From a bacterium (GTDB taxonomy: Bacteria > SZUA-79 > Acidulodesulfobacterales > Acidulodesulfobacteraceae), in NCBI GenBank assembly GCA_021794335.1, contig JAJYQZ010000154.1:1-6101 (forward strand): a DNA stretch of 6,101 nucleotides, read 5' to 3'. Positions 5,401-6,101 of the stretch are shown piece after piece (position 1 is the stretch's first letter; the number at the start of each line of letters is the position of its first letter). The translations under genes were made by a program, and so were the position numbers. The notes below the pieces were generated by a model that saw only the letters and a list, made by a program, of their open reading frames with translations, made no database searches and was not told the origin of the DNA.

Positions 5401-5630
5401 AAAAGCTTAAAAACACTGGATTACCGCTTCGCTCTCGTGTCTGACGACACTCGTGAAGTTTCTTTGAAACTTTCCCGCCTACGCGGGAATGACACCTGTT
5501 GGGTGAAACGTTAAATGCTCGCAAAGTCCCAACCCGCTTCAGCGGGAAAGTTTAGGATAAACTTCACGAGGCTGAAAGCCGAGAGCGAAGCGATAATCCA
5601 GACAAATTTATTTCTATCGGCAATTTTGGA
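5401..5630 (+). mobile_element. Second MITE relative, left end missing, with a long cruciform
   Basis: The core matches the first MITE in the same orientation: AAAAGCTTAAA, CACTGGATT, GACACCTGTTGGGTG, AACGTTAAA, and the right end TTTCTATCGGCAATTTTGG (to about 5630). The left terminal repeat with TTGCCGATAGAA is absent; the rloB stop occupies that side. The hairpin arms are much longer than in copy 1 and differ in sequence. Pairs are 5417-5437 with 5580-5600 (one mismatch), 5450-5461 with 5559-5570, and 5467-5478 with 5542-5553. The stem could act as a block to read-through after rloB, but it has no T-run and is not a standard terminator. Confidence 0.8.
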
Positions 5631-5633
5631 TAA

Positions 5634-5795
5634 TTTATTACCTCACCTTTTTATGCTATAATTAATTATCATGAAATAGGCTATATTGCCCTGACTGAAT
5701 TATTAGAAATGATTATTGACGCAAAGAAAGAACAAGAAGCAGAATCAAAAAACCGAAATAAATTCAGAGTAAAAGAAGATGCAATCTCTAGGTGA
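5634..5795 (+). other. Orphan reading frame between the MITE and gatB
   Basis: Open from the stop at 5631-5633 to TGA 5793-5795. The only ATG in frame is at 5709 (28 residues, MIIDAKKEQEAESKNR...), without a ribosome site. Read from further left it gives EIGYIALTELLEMIIDAKKEQEAE, an amphipathic, coil-like stretch that could be the C-terminus of a gene cut off by the MITE. I do not recognise it. It may be non-coding leader for gatB. Confidence 0.2.
5654..5662 (+). promoter_or_regulatory. Extended -10 promoter upstream of gatB
   Basis: TGCTATAAT at 5654-5662 is a perfect extended -10 (TGnTATAAT). The hexamer 17 bp upstream, TTTATT at 5634-5639, is a poor -35, which extended -10 promoters tolerate. 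Transcription would start near 5669, giving a leader of about 160 bases. It lies just outside the MITE right end and could supply gatB expression now that gatA is 5.4 kb away. Confidence 0.5.
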
Positions 5796-5828
5796 GAGAA
5801 TATTTAAAAAATTCTATGGAGTTTAAAT

Positions 5829-6101
5829 ATGGAAAGTAATATTGCGGCAGATACTAATAAAACCAATGTCGGCGTCCGTATTTCGAATGGCGTTGCCGCC
5901 GATGCGGATACAGCGATAGGTATCGGAATGCGCACCGGTATTGCCGCCAGTTCACAGGGTGTTAGAGCGGAAGATTTTGAAGCGGTAATCGGGCTTGAGG
6001 TTCATTCCCAGCTTCTTACGAAAACCAAGATGTTTTGCTCCTGTCAAAATATTTTCGGAAAAGAACCTAATTCTATGGTATGCCCTGTTTGCCTCGGGCT
6101 T
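5829..6101 (+). CDS. gatB: GatB N-terminal part, Asp/Glu-tRNA amidotransferase subunit B (runs off window)
   Basis: This subunit of GatCAB binds tRNA(Gln)/tRNA(Asn), phosphorylates the mischarged aminoacyl group and receives ammonia from GatA. ATG 5829 has GGAG at 5818-5821, seven bases upstream. The conserved fold starts at F50 with [13 protein letters not shown], followed by FCSC and MVCPVCLGL, the four-cysteine block of GatB. Most GatB proteins have only a few residues before this; here 49 precede it, rich in Ala, Gly, Ile and Val and showing about three imperfect ~15-residue repeats (NIAAD..., GVAAD..., GIAAS...). A shorter start at M34 (5928) is possible but lacks a clear ribosome site. 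From 5975 on the DNA is identical to the truncated gatB copy. This is presumably the functional gatB, although its downstream part is not visible. Confidence 0.93.
   Translation, partial: MESNIAADTNKTNVGVRISNGVAADADTAIGIGMRTGIAASSQGVRAEDFEAVIGLEVHSQLLTKTKMFCSCQNIFGKEPNSMVCPVCLGL
5975..6101 (+). repeat. Right copy of perfect direct repeat (gatB core)
   Basis: Identical to 740-866 and still in register at the window end. Together the two copies flank the island at a distance of 5235 bp. Confidence 0.95.

Noticed and set aside
5401..5630. CRISPR array or rho-independent terminator
   Set aside because: There is one palindrome and no periodic repeat/spacer pattern. The stem is long, imperfect and lacks a T-run.
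981..5630. Composite transposon bounded by the two MITE copies
   Set aside because: The right copy lacks one terminus, and the TATTTT duplication flanks copy 1 alone, so the whole interval did not transpose as a unit.

Overview
The window is a piece of bacterial chromosome in which an AT-rich accessory island sits between the 3' end of gatA and the 5' end of gatB, two genes for subunits of the Asp-tRNA(Asn)/Glu-tRNA(Gln) amidotransferase GatCAB. The organism is a Gram-negative-type bacterium that uses the indirect tRNA amidation route. The interspersed CTGGATTCCTGC...GCAGGAATGACA palindromes, which give spurious 'FLRKQESR' peptides when translated, are common in deltaproteobacterial and Nitrospirae-like genomes and their metagenomes. 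That taxonomic hint is weak and I cannot name a species.

Layout. Positions 1-449 hold the end of gatA. Positions 450-~640 hold a minus-strand remnant resembling the right end (omega-RNA end) of an IS200/IS605 element. Positions 696-1269 hold a truncated extra copy of the gatB 5' end, split at 981-1146 by a 166-bp MITE with terminal inverted repeats and a perfect 6-bp target duplication. This gatB piece is fused in frame to a second, divergent gatA 3' tail (1270-1347). Two ATPase/TOPRIM-like gene pairs follow: a RecF/OLD-type AAA ATPase with a DUF4276-like partner (1467-3269), then an RloA/RloB-type pair (3498-5399). The pairs are separated by about 230 bp with two micro-ORFs and a good promoter. 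Directly after rloB is a second, left-truncated MITE relative (5401-5630) with a long cruciform. An orphan reading frame and an extended -10 promoter then lead into the start of gatB proper (5829 to the window end).

How it fits together. Both pairs have the architecture of known anti-phage or abortive-infection modules (OLD, PARIS, AbiL/RloAB): a SMC/RecF-like ATPase sensor and a small TOPRIM-type nuclease or effector. The island is therefore most likely a two-system defence cassette. Its edges record its history. A 127-bp perfect direct repeat of gatB (740-866 = 5975-6101, continuing past the window) flanks the cargo, and a foreign gatA tail sits at the left junction. The cargo therefore probably lay between gatA and gatB in a donor too, arrived by recombination anchored in gatB, and could be lost by RecA-mediated recombination between the repeats. 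That would delete about 5.2 kb and restore a gatA-gatB junction. Defence function, mobility and donor origin are inferences; the motifs, repeats and junctions are directly visible.
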